From assembly GCF_001530125.1 (NCBI RefSeq), contig NZ_LDUG01000018.1, positions 11,901-75,900 on the forward strand: a DNA stretch of 64,000 nucleotides, written 5' to 3'. Of the stretch, positions 1 to 10,151 are shown one piece after another (position 1 is the first letter of the stretch; each line of letters opens with the position of its first letter). Both the position numbers and the translations under genes were made by a program. The notes beneath the pieces are model-generated. The model was not told where the DNA came from. It searched no databases and was given only the letters and a program-made list of their open reading frames with translations. This stretch comes from Thiobacillus denitrificans. GTDB taxonomy: Bacteria > Pseudomonadota > Gammaproteobacteria > Burkholderiales > Thiobacillaceae.

Positions 1-17
1 GAATTCTGATCCCTGCC

Positions 18-1367
<1,350 letters not shown>

Positions 1368-1393
1368 TTTTAGGGGCTAGGGATCAGGGGGCA

Positions 1394-1492
1394 GGGGTCA
1401 GGATTCAGGGGATGTGCGGCTTCGCCGCGCCAATTTAAATTCAAAAAGCGCGAAGCCCTTCCCCTGATCCCCGACCCCTGAATCCTGACCCC
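1394..1492. repeat. Inverted repeat in the accB-accC spacer
   Basis: Two perfect 18-base arms, GGGGTCAGGATTCAGGGG at 1394-1411 and its complement at 1475-1492, flank an AT-richer centre. The motif is repeated in degenerate form on both sides (GGATCAGGGG, CCTGATCCCC). A related GATCCCTGCCCTAGCCC stretch lies at 9-25, just past the accC stop, in opposite orientation to 1371-1386. It appears to be a dispersed intergenic repeat inserted into an operon. Confidence 0.75.
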
Positions 1493-1503
1493 TGAATCCT
1501 TCC

Positions 1504-1947
1504 TCAGGCAATCACAAACAAGGGTTCGCCATATTCAACCGGCTGGCCGTTTTCGACCAGGATGGCCTTGATTACGCCGCCCTGGTCCGATTCGATTTCG
1601 TTCAAAAGCTTCATCGCTTCGATGATGCACAGCGTATCGCCGGCATTCACGCTTTGGCCGACTTCGGCAAAATTCTTGGTGCCGGGGGCCGGCGCACGGT
1701 AGAAGGTGCCGACCATGGGCGAGCGCACGATGTGGCCTTCGGGCACGGCGTCTTCCACCGGGGCGGCCGTGATCGGTGCCGCCACCGGGGCGGGCGCGTG
1801 CATCATCTGCGGGGCGTGCATCATCATCGGCGCGCCCGCAATGCTTTTGGCGATGCGGACTTTTTCTTCACCCTCGGTGATTTCCAGTTCGGCGATGCCG
1901 GAGGCTTCGACCAGGTCAATGAGCTTTTTCAGTTTTCTGAGATCCAT
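1504..1947 (-). CDS. accB: Acetyl-CoA carboxylase, biotin carboxyl carrier protein
   Basis: This 147-residue protein carries the biotin that shuttles carboxyl groups from AccC to the carboxyltransferase. The N-terminal helix [14 protein letters not shown] is typical of AccB. A flexible segment rich in Met, His, Ala and Pro (residues about 38-66) precedes the biotinyl domain. The biotin attachment site is [10 protein letters not shown] with Lys113. The ATG at 1947 is chosen because it gives the conserved N-terminus and has AGGACC just upstream; longer frames extend into aroQ and do not resemble AccB. The start lies inside the 3' end of aroQ (32-base overlap), which suggests translational coupling. 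Confidence 0.96.
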   Translation of the reverse strand: MDLRKLKKLIDLVEASGIAELEITEGEEKVRIAKSIAGAPMMMHAPQMMHAPAPVAAPITAAPVEDAVPEGHIVRSPMVGTFYRAPAPGTKNFAEVGQSVNAGDTLCIIEAMKLLNEIESDQGGVIKAILVENGQPVEYGEPLFVIA

Positions 1948-2446
1948 GGGAGGTCCTGTTTGGGAGGTGGCGCAGCGCATATTCCAGCGCCAGTTCGTAA
2001 CCGTGCGCGCCCAGGCCGGACACCACGCCGACCGCGAGGTCGGAAAAATACGAGTGGTGGCGGAAAGGTTCGCGCGCGTAGATGTTGGAAAGATGGACTT
2101 CGACGAACGGAATGGCGGTGGCTGCCAGCGCATCGCGCAAGGCGATGCTGGTGTGGGTATAGCCCGCCGGGTTGATAACGATGAAGTCGACTTGGTCGTG
2201 CGCGGCCTGATGGATGCGATCGATCAGGGCGCCTTCGTGGTTGTTCTGGAAGGTCTCGACCTGTGCGTTAACGGCTTCCCCGCGGCTGACCAGCACACGG
2301 TTGATGTCGTCGAGCGTGGCGAGGCCGTAGTGCCCGGGTTCGCGGCTGCCCAGCAAATTGAGGTTGGGGCCGTGCAGAACCAGCACATGCGGGTGCAGAC
2401 TGGGGACCGATTTGGCAACTGCGCGGCTGGTTCGTTTAGTCGTCAT
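1916..2446 (-). CDS. aroQ: Type II 3-dehydroquinate dehydratase
   Basis: This 176-residue enzyme converts 3-dehydroquinate to 3-dehydroshikimate in the shikimate pathway. The signature HGPNLNLLG is at residues 25-33, followed by the catalytic tyrosine region (REPGHYG, Tyr40). The substrate-binding segments NPAGYTHTS and HLSN are also present. About 20 extra N-terminal residues rich in Thr, Lys and Ser precede the core and are probably disordered. The C-terminus extends past the usual end and overlaps accB. Pairing aroQ with accBC is common in proteobacteria. Confidence 0.96.
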   Translation of the reverse strand: MTTKRTSRAVAKSVPSLHPHVLVLHGPNLNLLGSREPGHYGLATLDDINRVLVSRGEAVNAQVETFQNNHEGALIDRIHQAAHDQVDFIVINPAGYTHTSIALRDALAATAIPFVEVHLSNIYAREPFRHHSYFSDLAVGVVSGLGAHGYELALEYALRHLPNRTSHGSQKTEKAH

Positions 2447-2498
2447 GGCGGCGAGTTTGCCGTAAATGAGGGTAAATTGTCCAGATATTGACGCTAAA

Positions 2499-3032
2499 TC
2501 ACAACTGTGGGCCGATTTTGCGCAATGCGCTTTCCAGCTTGACGCGCGGCAACCGCCCCAGGTGGCTCAGGGCGATACTGCCGTCGCGGTCGAGCACGAT
2601 CGTATAGGGTAGCGCCCCGCTCGGGTTACCCAGTTGCCTGGCCAGGCTGTGCGCCGCCCCCTCGCCGATCAGGATCGGATAATTGACCGGCTGGCGCTGC
2701 AAGAACTGCGCGACATTGGCCGGGTTGTCGATGGCGATGCCGACAAACTCCACCCCGCTGGGCCGGAATCGGGTGCGCAAATCGGCAAAGTCCGGCATTT
2801 CCTCGCGGCACGGCGCGCACCAGCTGGCCCAGAAATTCAGCACCACCACCTGGCCGCGCCATTGCGACATCGGCTGCTGGCGTCCCTCAATGTCCGGAAA
2901 ACCGAGCTGCCACAGGGCGGCGAGTGCGGGCGCGGCAGGCACTTGCGGCGCATAGCGCGTCTGCGCCAGCCAGACGCCGGCTGCCAGCGCCGCCAGCGCC
3001 ACGGGGAGGGCATAAAGCCATTTTTTTTGCAT
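2499..3032 (-). CDS. TlpA-type membrane-anchored thiol-disulfide oxidoreductase
   Basis: The protein has 177 residues: an N-terminal signal anchor (about residues 5-23), then a periplasmic thioredoxin fold of the TlpA/ResA class. The redox motif is [10 protein letters not shown] (Cys72, Cys75), and [11 protein letters not shown] supplies the cis-Pro region. It lies immediately downstream of ccsB and resB in the same orientation. By family knowledge and context it probably keeps apocytochrome c haem-binding cysteines reduced for System II maturation, like ResA. A general periplasmic disulfide reductase is the alternative. Confidence 0.88.
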   Translation of the reverse strand: MQKKWLYALPVALAALAAGVWLAQTRYAPQVPAAPALAALWQLGFPDIEGRQQPMSQWRGQVVVLNFWASWCAPCREEMPDFADLRTRFRPSGVEFVGIAIDNPANVAQFLQRQPVNYPILIGEGAAHSLARQLGNPSGALPYTIVLDRDGSIALSHLGRLPRVKLESALRKIGPQL

Positions 3033-3055
3033 GGAGTTGCGCGTGGACCGCGTGA

Positions 3056-3080
3056 CCGATCACCCCGCAGGGGTGATCGG
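3056..3080. repeat. Hairpin between ccsB and the TlpA-like gene
   Basis: CCGATCACCCC and GGGGTGATCGG form a perfect 11-base-pair stem with a 3-base loop in the 58-base spacer. No U-tract follows on either strand, so it is more likely an RNA stability or attenuation element than a strong intrinsic terminator. Confidence 0.5.
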
Positions 3081-3090
3081 TGGGGTTCGT

Positions 3091-4230
3091 TTACAGCGTG
3101 CCGTAGGAATGCAGGCCCGACAGGAACATGTTCACGCCGATGAAGGCGAAGCTGGTGACGAACAGGCCGACCACCGCCCACCAGGCCAGCAGCGGGCCGC
3201 GCAGGCCCTTGACCAGGCGGATATGCAGCCAGGCCGCGTAGTTCAGCCACACGATCAGCGCCCAGGTTTCCTTCGGGTCCCACGACCAGTAGCCGCCCCA
3301 GGCTTCGGCGGCCCACATCGCGCCGAGAATGGTGGCGATGGTGAAGAAGCCAAAACCAATCGCGATCGACTTGTACATCATGTCGTCGATCACCTCCAGC
3401 TTGGGCAGGCGGCTGGCGAGAATGCCCCGCCCGGCAAGCAGGTAGGCCACCCCGAGCATGGCGGCGATGGAGAAGCCGCCATAGCCGACGAAGTTGGCGG
3501 GCACGTGGATCTTCATCCACCAGGACTTGAGCGCGGGCACCAGCGGCTGGATTTCATGTGCGCCGCGGTCAAAGGTGTACCAGAGGATGAAGCCGACCGC
3601 CGCAGAAATCACCAGCAGCACGAATGCACCCAGCTGCCGCGTCTGACAACGCGCTTCGTAGTACAGGTACATCATCGCGGTGATGAGGGAGAACAGCACG
3701 AATACTTCGTACAGGTTGGACACCGGGATATGGCCGACGTCGGCGCCGATCAGGTAGGACTCGTACCAGCGCACCATCAGGCCGATCCAGCCCATGGCCA
3801 CCGCGGACCAGGTCAGCGCGCTGCCGGTTTTCAGCGTGAAGTCCGAACGCGCCAGCAGGCCCGCCCAGTAGGTCAGGGTGGCGAACCCGAACAGCGCGCA
3901 CATCCACATGATGGCGGCCTGGCTGGAGATCAGGAATCTGAGGAAGAAGGCTTCCTCCATGCGCGCGAGGTTGCCGCTGTACTGGCTGATGGCGAACAGG
4001 CTGATCGCGCCGACCACCAGGAACAACGGGCGGAACGGCTTCCAGAACCAGCCAGCCACCGCCAGCGAGGGAATCACCGCCAGCAGGATGGCTTTTTCAT
4101 AGATGTCCATGTAGTCGGCGTACTGCGACAGGGCGAACAGGGCGCCTGCCGCGACGATGGCGGCGAACAGCCAGTCGAACCACGACAGGCGTTTCAATAG
4201 CGGGGCGGGTTGATTGAGAGCGAGTTCCAT
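3091..4230 (-). CDS. ccsB: Cytochrome c biogenesis protein CcsB/ResC (System II haem-handling subunit)
   Basis: This 379-residue multi-spanning membrane protein has the tryptophan-rich haem-handling motif WGGYWSWDPKETWALIVWL (the WWD domain) near residue 310 and about eight hydrophobic segments. With ResB it forms the System II complex that exports haem and ligates it to apocytochromes c. It starts 3 bases after the resB stop, so the two are co-transcribed. An internal RYYEARC-like region separates the N-terminal helices from the CcsA core, as in betaproteobacterial CcsB. Confidence 0.94.
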   Translation of the reverse strand: MELALNQPAPLLKRLSWFDWLFAAIVAAGALFALSQYADYMDIYEKAILLAVIPSLAVAGWFWKPFRPLFLVVGAISLFAISQYSGNLARMEEAFFLRFLISSQAAIMWMCALFGFATLTYWAGLLARSDFTLKTGSALTWSAVAMGWIGLMVRWYESYLIGADVGHIPVSNLYEVFVLFSLITAMMYLYYEARCQTRQLGAFVLLVISAAVGFILWYTFDRGAHEIQPLVPALKSWWMKIHVPANFVGYGGFSIAAMLGVAYLLAGRGILASRLPKLEVIDDMMYKSIAIGFGFFTIATILGAMWAAEAWGGYWSWDPKETWALIVWLNYAAWLHIRLVKGLRGPLLAWWAVVGLFVTSFAFIGVNMFLSGLHSYGTL

Positions 4231-4233
4231 GTT

Positions 4234-6279
4234 TTAAGCCTCCGGATTTTTTGCGGGCGTGGATGCCGGTTGGGTCAGCGTATCCAATGCCTGCGCGTGT
4301 TGGGTGAATTCTTTTTCAAAATCTATCGTCTGCTTGGCCGACGACATCGCCAGCAGCGCGTGGCCCGGCTTGATGCGCAGCCACACCCGACGTTCGCGAA
4401 CATAAAGCATGAAGAATACGCCGAGCGTCAGCAAAAGCGAACCCAGATAGACTACGTTCTGGCCGGGCGACCGGGTCAGCTGCAAACCGCTTGCCTTGAC
4501 CTCGTCATACGACATCAGCTGCAGATAGACCGGCGCACCATAGACGAACATGTCGCTGATGCTGTTGAGGGTGTCGCGCACCAGCCAGCCAGTCGCGTCG
4601 TCAGCCGGGGGCACGGGCAGGCCGGCTTGCTGGTTGGTAAGTTGCAGCGCCTCGAACGTAGCGAGTTCGAGGATGCGCAGATAGGTGCCCACTGCTTTTT
4701 CGCGCTCGGCCTCGGGGATGTTGTCCTCGATAAAACGCCCCAGCGACTGAAAGCCGCCTTCGGCAAACAGCGCCAGCATCTGGCTGGCGCTGAATTTAAG
4801 CTTGTCCTCGATTTCCGTGCTCCGGGCCTCCTGCGGCAAGGCCTGGCGGGCGAAGCGCGCGGCGATTTCGGGACGCAATTCCGCATTCAGCAGCGCGCCG
4901 CGCAGCCGCATGAAGCTGTCAATATCGCCCGCCGCATCGAGCGGCATACGCAGGTAGCGGAAGGCCTCGTTCGGCGTGTCGCGCACGCCTGACATCATGT
5001 ACCAGCGGCCGTCGAGTTCCAGCGGCAGCATGTAGTTGGAGAACTCGCGCGCCTGCCCACGCGCATCGCGCAGCTTGTACTGGAAGCTCGGGCCGACGTT
5101 GCGCAGGTGCCGGTTGTCGCTGACCGGGCTGCCGCCGAGCACGCTCATGGCGCTGCCGGTCTCCACGATGTCGCCGCCCATGTTTTCGATGTTGAACGGG
5201 CGGAAATCGATGAATTCGAGCGTGTGCTCACCCGCTTCGCTGGTCAGGGTCGTGTCCTGGTATACCGTGCCTGCGAGGGGGAAGGAGGATGCCGTGGGGG
5301 CAAACAGATTCCAGCCGCGCAGCGTCAGGCGGGTGCCGCCGTCGGCAAAGCTCGCCTGGTAGATGGCGACGTTATCGTGGACCAGCGGGTGGTTGACGGC
5401 TATCGTCGCTTCGCGGATTTTGTTGCCGGCGTGGTCGAATAGTTCGACGTCGCTTTCGAAGCTCTTCGGCTGCCCCGTCGTGTAGTGCTCGATGCGGAAC
5501 TGCTTCAGCGCCACGGTGAAGGGCAGTTCCTGCACCAGATAGCCGTCGGCCACGTTGAGGAAAGCCACATCCGCGCTGGAGCCCTCGGGAATCTGCACGC
5601 TGCCGCGAAACGACGGATTGGACGGCGACAGGCGCGAAATCGCCGGCACCTGGCTTTGCGGGATGTCGCGCGTCTCGATCTTCTTGTAGCCCAGCACTTG
5701 CTGCGCCTTGAAGATCAGGTTGCCGTCCATCAGGCCGCCGATGCAGATCATCACGATGGAAGAATGCGCCAGAAAATAGCCGAGGCGGTTCCAGCTGCCG
5801 GCCTTGGCGGCGAGCAGCACGCCGTCCTCGCGCGGCAGGTTTTTGACTTTATAGCCCTGGCCTTCGAGATAGGCTTGCGCGCTGGCGGCCAGTGCCTCCG
5901 GCGCGTGCGCGGTGACCGCTTCATGCCGGTGCTTGAACGCGTTGAGCGACTGCTCGCTGACGTGCTCGCGAAAGCTTTTCATCTCGCGCACGAAGTTGGG
6001 CGCGTTACGGGTGATGCACACGCTGGTGGAGACGACGAGGAAGGTCAGGATGACCAGAAACCAGGCCGCGTGATAGACGTCGTACAGGCCCAGCTTTTCA
6101 AACACCAGGAACCAGAACGGCCCAAGCTGCATGATGTAGTTGGCGTAGGGTTCCGACTGCTTCAGCACCGTGCCAATAATGGACGCAACCGCGAGGATGG
6201 ACAGCAGGCTGATGGCAAAACGCATCGAGCTCAGCAGCTCAAACAGGGACTTGCCGAAGGAGGGGGTAGCGGTATTCAT
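4234..6279 (-). CDS. resB: Cytochrome c biogenesis protein ResB
   Basis: At 681 residues this is the second System II subunit. N-terminal transmembrane helices (SMRFAISLLSILAVASIIGTVL and following) precede a large periplasmic domain, and a final membrane helix (VVYLGSLLLTLGVFFMLYVRERR) lies near residue 620. The ATG at 6279 gives the usual start MNTATPSFGKSLFELLSS; a TTG nine codons upstream at 6306 is possible but falls in a terminator U-tract. The gene sits upstream of ccsB and downstream of cytochrome c4, so the locus couples a substrate cytochrome with its maturation machinery. Confidence 0.93.
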   Translation of the reverse strand: MNTATPSFGKSLFELLSSMRFAISLLSILAVASIIGTVLKQSEPYANYIMQLGPFWFLVFEKLGLYDVYHAAWFLVILTFLVVSTSVCITRNAPNFVREMKSFREHVSEQSLNAFKHRHEAVTAHAPEALAASAQAYLEGQGYKVKNLPREDGVLLAAKAGSWNRLGYFLAHSSIVMICIGGLMDGNLIFKAQQVLGYKKIETRDIPQSQVPAISRLSPSNPSFRGSVQIPEGSSADVAFLNVADGYLVQELPFTVALKQFRIEHYTTGQPKSFESDVELFDHAGNKIREATIAVNHPLVHDNVAIYQASFADGGTRLTLRGWNLFAPTASSFPLAGTVYQDTTLTSEAGEHTLEFIDFRPFNIENMGGDIVETGSAMSVLGGSPVSDNRHLRNVGPSFQYKLRDARGQAREFSNYMLPLELDGRWYMMSGVRDTPNEAFRYLRMPLDAAGDIDSFMRLRGALLNAELRPEIAARFARQALPQEARSTEIEDKLKFSASQMLALFAEGGFQSLGRFIEDNIPEAEREKAVGTYLRILELATFEALQLTNQQAGLPVPPADDATGWLVRDTLNSISDMFVYGAPVYLQLMSYDEVKASGLQLTRSPGQNVVYLGSLLLTLGVFFMLYVRERRVWLRIKPGHALLAMSSAKQTIDFEKEFTQHAQALDTLTQPASTPAKNPEA

Positions 6280-6305
6280 TGGCAACAAAAACCCTGTTGG
6301 TAACA

Positions 6306-6334
6306 AGTAAAAAGGGTGACTCGCGTCACCCTTT
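6306..6334 (-). terminator. Intrinsic terminator between cytochrome c4 and resB
   Basis: On the minus strand a 10-base-pair stem (AAAGGGTGAC / GTCACCCTTT, loop GCGA) at 6311-6334 is followed directly by a T-run. It would end transcripts from the cytochrome c4 gene before resB. Confidence 0.75.
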
Positions 6335-6466
6335 CATCGACTCAGGAACGGCCAATAAGTTTACCCGTTAGCCTCGTATGTGCATAAAGGCAAGTCGCGG
6401 TTGCATCGCCGATAAGCTTTGCAAGCTTGATTGAACCCGGATTAACCATGTGGCCAGAAACATCGT

Positions 6467-6529
6467 TGTAGGAGCGGCGCCCTCGCCGCGATTGCGGGCG
6501 CAAATCGCGGCGAGGGCGCCGCTCCTACA
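6467..6529. repeat. REP-like long palindrome
   Basis: Two perfect 27-base arms (6467-6493 and 6503-6529), beginning TGTAGGAGCGGCGCC and ending in its complement, flank a 9-base loop. This is the form of the dispersed extragenic GTAGGAGCGGC... palindromes found in many proteobacterial genomes. It lies 23 bases beyond the cytochrome c4 stop, so a transcript through it would fold into a very stable hairpin. Confidence 0.85.
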
Positions 6530-6552
6530 TGGGAGCCGGCGACAATCCTGCC

Positions 6553-7179
6553 TTAACGCAAGCCCTGAATATAAGCAGAAACGGCCTTCATGTCGGCATC
6601 TGTCATCTTGGCGGCGATGCTGCGCATCATCTTGGCCGCGTCGTTGGCGCGCGCCTCGACGCGGAAGGCATTCAGCTGCGTGTAGATGTATTCGCCATGC
6701 TGGCCGGCCAGACGCGGGAACTGGGTGGGGATGCCTTTGCCCTGTGCACCATGACAGGAAGCGCACGCCGGAACGCCCGCACCCTGAACCCCACCGTGAT
6801 AGATCTTCCTGCCGAGCAGCGCCAGTTCCTGATCCTTGGAGGTGCCGGGTTTGGGCTGCTGGGCGCTGTAATACGCGGCCAGATTCAGCATGTCCTGCGG
6901 GCTCAGGTTGGCAACCATGCTCGTCATGATGGGGTTCTTGCGCGCCCCGGATTGATAGTTGGTGAGCTGCTTGTTGAGGTATTCCGCATTGAGGCCGGCC
7001 AGCTTGGGGTTGGCCGCAGCCGCGCTGTTGCCGTCCACCGCGTGGCACGCCGCGCAAACCTGGGTGACGATGCTTTCCGCCGCCTTGGGGTCGCCTTTGC
7101 TGGCCGGGCCGACGGCGGGGGTAATGGCAAAAGCGGATGTGGCGGCCAGAGCGGCAACCAGAGAGACGACGAGTTTCAT
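6553..7179 (-). CDS. Diheme cytochrome c4
   Basis: This 208-residue periplasmic protein begins with a signal peptide (MKLVVSLVAALAATSAFA). It has two haem-binding motifs, CAACH (Cys42, Cys45, His46) and CASCH (Cys139, Cys142, His143), one in each half of the duplicated fold. Family members carry electrons from quinol oxidation to terminal oxidases. The ATG at 7179 is preferred over the TTG at 7182 because AGGAG lies six bases upstream. The adjacent System II genes provide its likely haem-attachment machinery. Confidence 0.93.
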   Translation of the reverse strand: MKLVVSLVAALAATSAFAITPAVGPASKGDPKAAESIVTQVCAACHAVDGNSAAAANPKLAGLNAEYLNKQLTNYQSGARKNPIMTSMVANLSPQDMLNLAAYYSAQQPKPGTSKDQELALLGRKIYHGGVQGAGVPACASCHGAQGKGIPTQFPRLAGQHGEYIYTQLNAFRVEARANDAAKMMRSIAAKMTDADMKAVSAYIQGLR

Positions 7180-7236
7180 CAAAAGCTCCTGAAGCTTGCA
7201 AAACTTGGGAAAACGGGTAGTTTAGCGGTAACTAAT

Positions 7237-7869
7237 ATGACTGCCAAGCCCGTGCTCAATCGCGCCCAATTCCATACCTCGGTCGCCCAGCTGCGCGACT
7301 TGCCCTACAGCCGTGCCGAAGTTGCGTTTGCCGGGCGTTCCAACGCCGGAAAATCGAGCGCACTCAACCTGTTGACGCGAAAAAACCGCCTGGCGTATAC
7401 CTCCAAAACGCCCGGACGCACCCAGCTCATCAATTTTTTCGAAGTGGACGCCGACACCTATCTGGTCGACCTGCCCGGCTATGGCTACGCAAAAGTGCCG
7501 GCTGCGGTGAAGGCGAAATGGGAGGGTCTGTTGGCCCGTTATCTGCAGGAACGCGAGGCGCTGGTCGGCATGGTGTTGATCATGGATGCGCGCCATCCGC
7601 TCACTCCGCTCGATTGGCAAATGCTCAACTGGTTCACCCCCACCGGCAAGCAGGTGCACATCCTGCTGTCGAAGGCAGACAAACTGTCCAACAGCGAAAA
7701 GACCCTTACCCTGCGCCGCGTCGAACAGGAACTTGCCGCGCTGGGCAACGTCACGGTGCAGCTGTTTTCCAGCCTGTCGCGCCTGGGCGTCGAGGAAGCG
7801 GCGACTGTGGTCGAGGGCTGGCTGAAGCCTGATGAAGTAACGGCGGAGGAAGCGGTTCACAAAGCGTAG
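7237..7869 (+). CDS. engB: Ribosome biogenesis GTP-binding protein EngB (YsxC/YihA)
   Basis: This 210-residue GTPase takes part in 50S ribosomal subunit assembly. Its motifs are complete: G1 GRSNAGKS (residues 33-40), G3 DLPGYGYAK (from residue 78) and G4 SKADKL. The ATG at 7237 gives the conserved N-terminus; the frame stays open far upstream, but that part lies antisense to cytochrome c4 and is not EngB-like. Divergent transcription from cytochrome c4 leaves only 57 bases for both promoters. Confidence 0.95.
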   Translation: MTAKPVLNRAQFHTSVAQLRDLPYSRAEVAFAGRSNAGKSSALNLLTRKNRLAYTSKTPGRTQLINFFEVDADTYLVDLPGYGYAKVPAAVKAKWEGLLARYLQEREALVGMVLIMDARHPLTPLDWQMLNWFTPTGKQVHILLSKADKLSNSEKTLTLRRVEQELAALGNVTVQLFSSLSRLGVEEAATVVEGWLKPDEVTAEEAVHKA

Positions 7870-7874
7870 TGACG

Positions 7875-7981
7875 CTAGGACACGCTGATTTATCCGTCGT
7901 TGCGAGGCGCGCAGCGACGCGGCAATCCAGGAATGCCTGCTTGATCAATGCGCTGGATTGCCGCGCTTCGCTCGCAATGAC
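7875..7981. repeat. Copy 1 of a dispersed palindromic (MITE-like) repeat
   Basis: Bases 7894-7981 are nearly identical to the reverse complement of 41183-41270, differing at only a few positions. The similarity continues outward on the left through ACGCTGATTTATCC to CTAGG at 7875; the other end has decayed. The core contains GCGGCAATCCAG and its complement CTGGATTGCCGC, so it folds on itself. It lies six bases after engB, probably in its 3' untranslated region. Confidence 0.8.
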
Positions 7982-8040
7982 AAGGATAGGGACTTGTTCA
8001 GGTCATGCCTGAATGGCGCAGCAGATTGAATGGTTTCAAC

Positions 8041-8150
8041 AATAAAAAAGCCCCGACCAAGGGAGGGGCCGGGGCTGAAAATGCCTTAAGGGGATTAAGG
8101 CATCCCGCTCAGGGAGGAGAAGCGGGAGACGATGCAAGACCGTCTGCTAT
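8041..8150 (-). ncRNA. Candidate C-rich triple-hairpin small RNA upstream of hemB
   Basis: Read on the minus strand, three consecutive hairpins follow each other. Stem 1 is TCCCGCT/AGCGGGA (8103-8127) with loop TCTCCTCCCTG. Stem 2 is ATGCCTTAA/TTAAGGCAT (8081-8103) with loop TCCCC. Stem 3 (8049-8076) has a CCTCCC-containing loop and ends in TTTTTTATT, a strong intrinsic terminator. There is no open frame here and no minus-strand gene behind the terminator. CUCCUCCC loops are known in bacterial small RNAs that pair with Shine-Dalgarno-like sequences, and I recall a toxic small-RNA family from betaproteobacteria that this may belong to. The 5' end (about 8140-8150) is a guess; TAATAG near 8150 could be its -10 element. 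Confidence 0.65.
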
Positions 8151-8160
8151 TACAGAGTAG

Positions 8161-9219
<1,059 letters not shown>

Positions 9220-9329
9220 ATTTCCGTTCATGTGTCAAGTTTTCGTCTGTTGTTGCCGAAATATTGTCTGTCAACTGCCATCGGACGACGAACATGATCG
9301 CTTTGCATTCATCCCGCAGGATCCGGAAC

Positions 9330-10121
9330 ATGTCTGATACACCCAAACTGCCGATTGGCATCAAGGATCGGCGCCGAGATCCGGACGAATGGGATAAAAC
9401 CATCGTGGCCTTCCAGTCGCCTTACCGGCTGAAGGATTTGTGCATCGATCAGAGCGCGGATGCATCAAAAGAAGAAACCCGGGGAGTCAAACAAGAATTC
9501 AAGGTGCGTCTCGCCACCACGGAAGACCGCCGTAAATCGGCCAGCCTGCTGATCGAGAAAATGTATAGCTGGCGCGGCTATGACGCCGACGCCCTGATCC
9601 AGGATCCGAACAAGATTACCCTGGTGGCTTATCAGGATGACAAAGTGGTTGGTACGCTTACTTTGGGCCTGGATTCACCACAAGGCATGGTGGTGGACGA
9701 ACTCTACAAGCGCGAAGCAGACATTCTGCGCGCTGAGGGCAGAGTACCCAGCGACATTACCCGTCTTGCCGTTGATCAGGACATCAAGTCCAAGAGCGTC
9801 CTGGCCGCACTGTTTCACCTGTCGTTCATTTATGGCCGCAACATCCACCAGGCCACGGATTTTCTGATTGAAGTGAATCCGCGCCATGTGATTTTCTATC
9901 AGCGCATGCTCGGATTTGAACCGTTTGGTGAAGAAAGAATCTGCCCTCGGGTCAATGCGCCAGCCGTGCTGTTGAGGTTGGACCTGGCTCACGCGAATAA
10001 ACAGATCATTCGATACGGCGGGATGGGTGCGGCCGCTACGGGGGTGAAGTCGATCTACCCCTATTTCTTTTCGCGCGAGGATGAACTGGGCATCACCCAG
10101 CGATTGCTTAAGGGAGAATGA
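9330..10121 (+). CDS. FeeM-like N-acyl amino acid synthase / GNAT-fold acyltransferase
   Basis: The protein has 263 residues. The central part resembles the acyltransferase fold shared by FeeM (N-acyl amino acid synthase), LuxI-type autoinducer synthases and PEP-CTERM-associated acyltransferases. Visible elements are TEDRRKSASLLIEKMYSWRGYD (residues 64-85), the strand LVAYQDDKVVGTLTLGLDS, the motif TRLAVDQDIKSK (144-155) and NPRHVIFYQRMLGFEPFG (183-200). The N-terminal 55 residues are charged and unassigned. The ATG at 9330 is chosen; one at 9294 in the same frame is possible. It is 30 bases upstream of the ThiF-like gene. The expected product is an N-acylated amino compound, but acyl donor and acceptor cannot be read from sequence. 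Confidence 0.75.
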   Translation: MSDTPKLPIGIKDRRRDPDEWDKTIVAFQSPYRLKDLCIDQSADASKEETRGVKQEFKVRLATTEDRRKSASLLIEKMYSWRGYDADALIQDPNKITLVAYQDDKVVGTLTLGLDSPQGMVVDELYKREADILRAEGRVPSDITRLAVDQDIKSKSVLAALFHLSFIYGRNIHQATDFLIEVNPRHVIFYQRMLGFEPFGEERICPRVNAPAVLLRLDLAHANKQIIRYGGMGAAATGVKSIYPYFFSREDELGITQRLLKGE

Positions 10122-10151
10122 TCCCTGGTTGGTTTCCAGAGCCTGGCCCCC

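Noticed and set aside
3031-4200. A 389-codon plus-strand frame opposite ccsB
   Set aside because: The product is rich in His, Asp and Gln with no fold; it is the complement of membrane-helix codons in CcsB.
6529-7236. Long in-frame upstream extension of engB
   Set aside because: It lies entirely antisense to the cytochrome c4 gene; the conserved EngB N-terminus begins at ATG 7237.
9220-9329. Search for a PEP-CTERM box or sigma54 promoter before the FeeM-like gene
   Set aside because: TGTCAAGTTTTCGTCTG superficially resembles the box but lacks the TTTACA half and no -24/-12 element follows, so the cassette is not shown to belong to the PrsR regulon.
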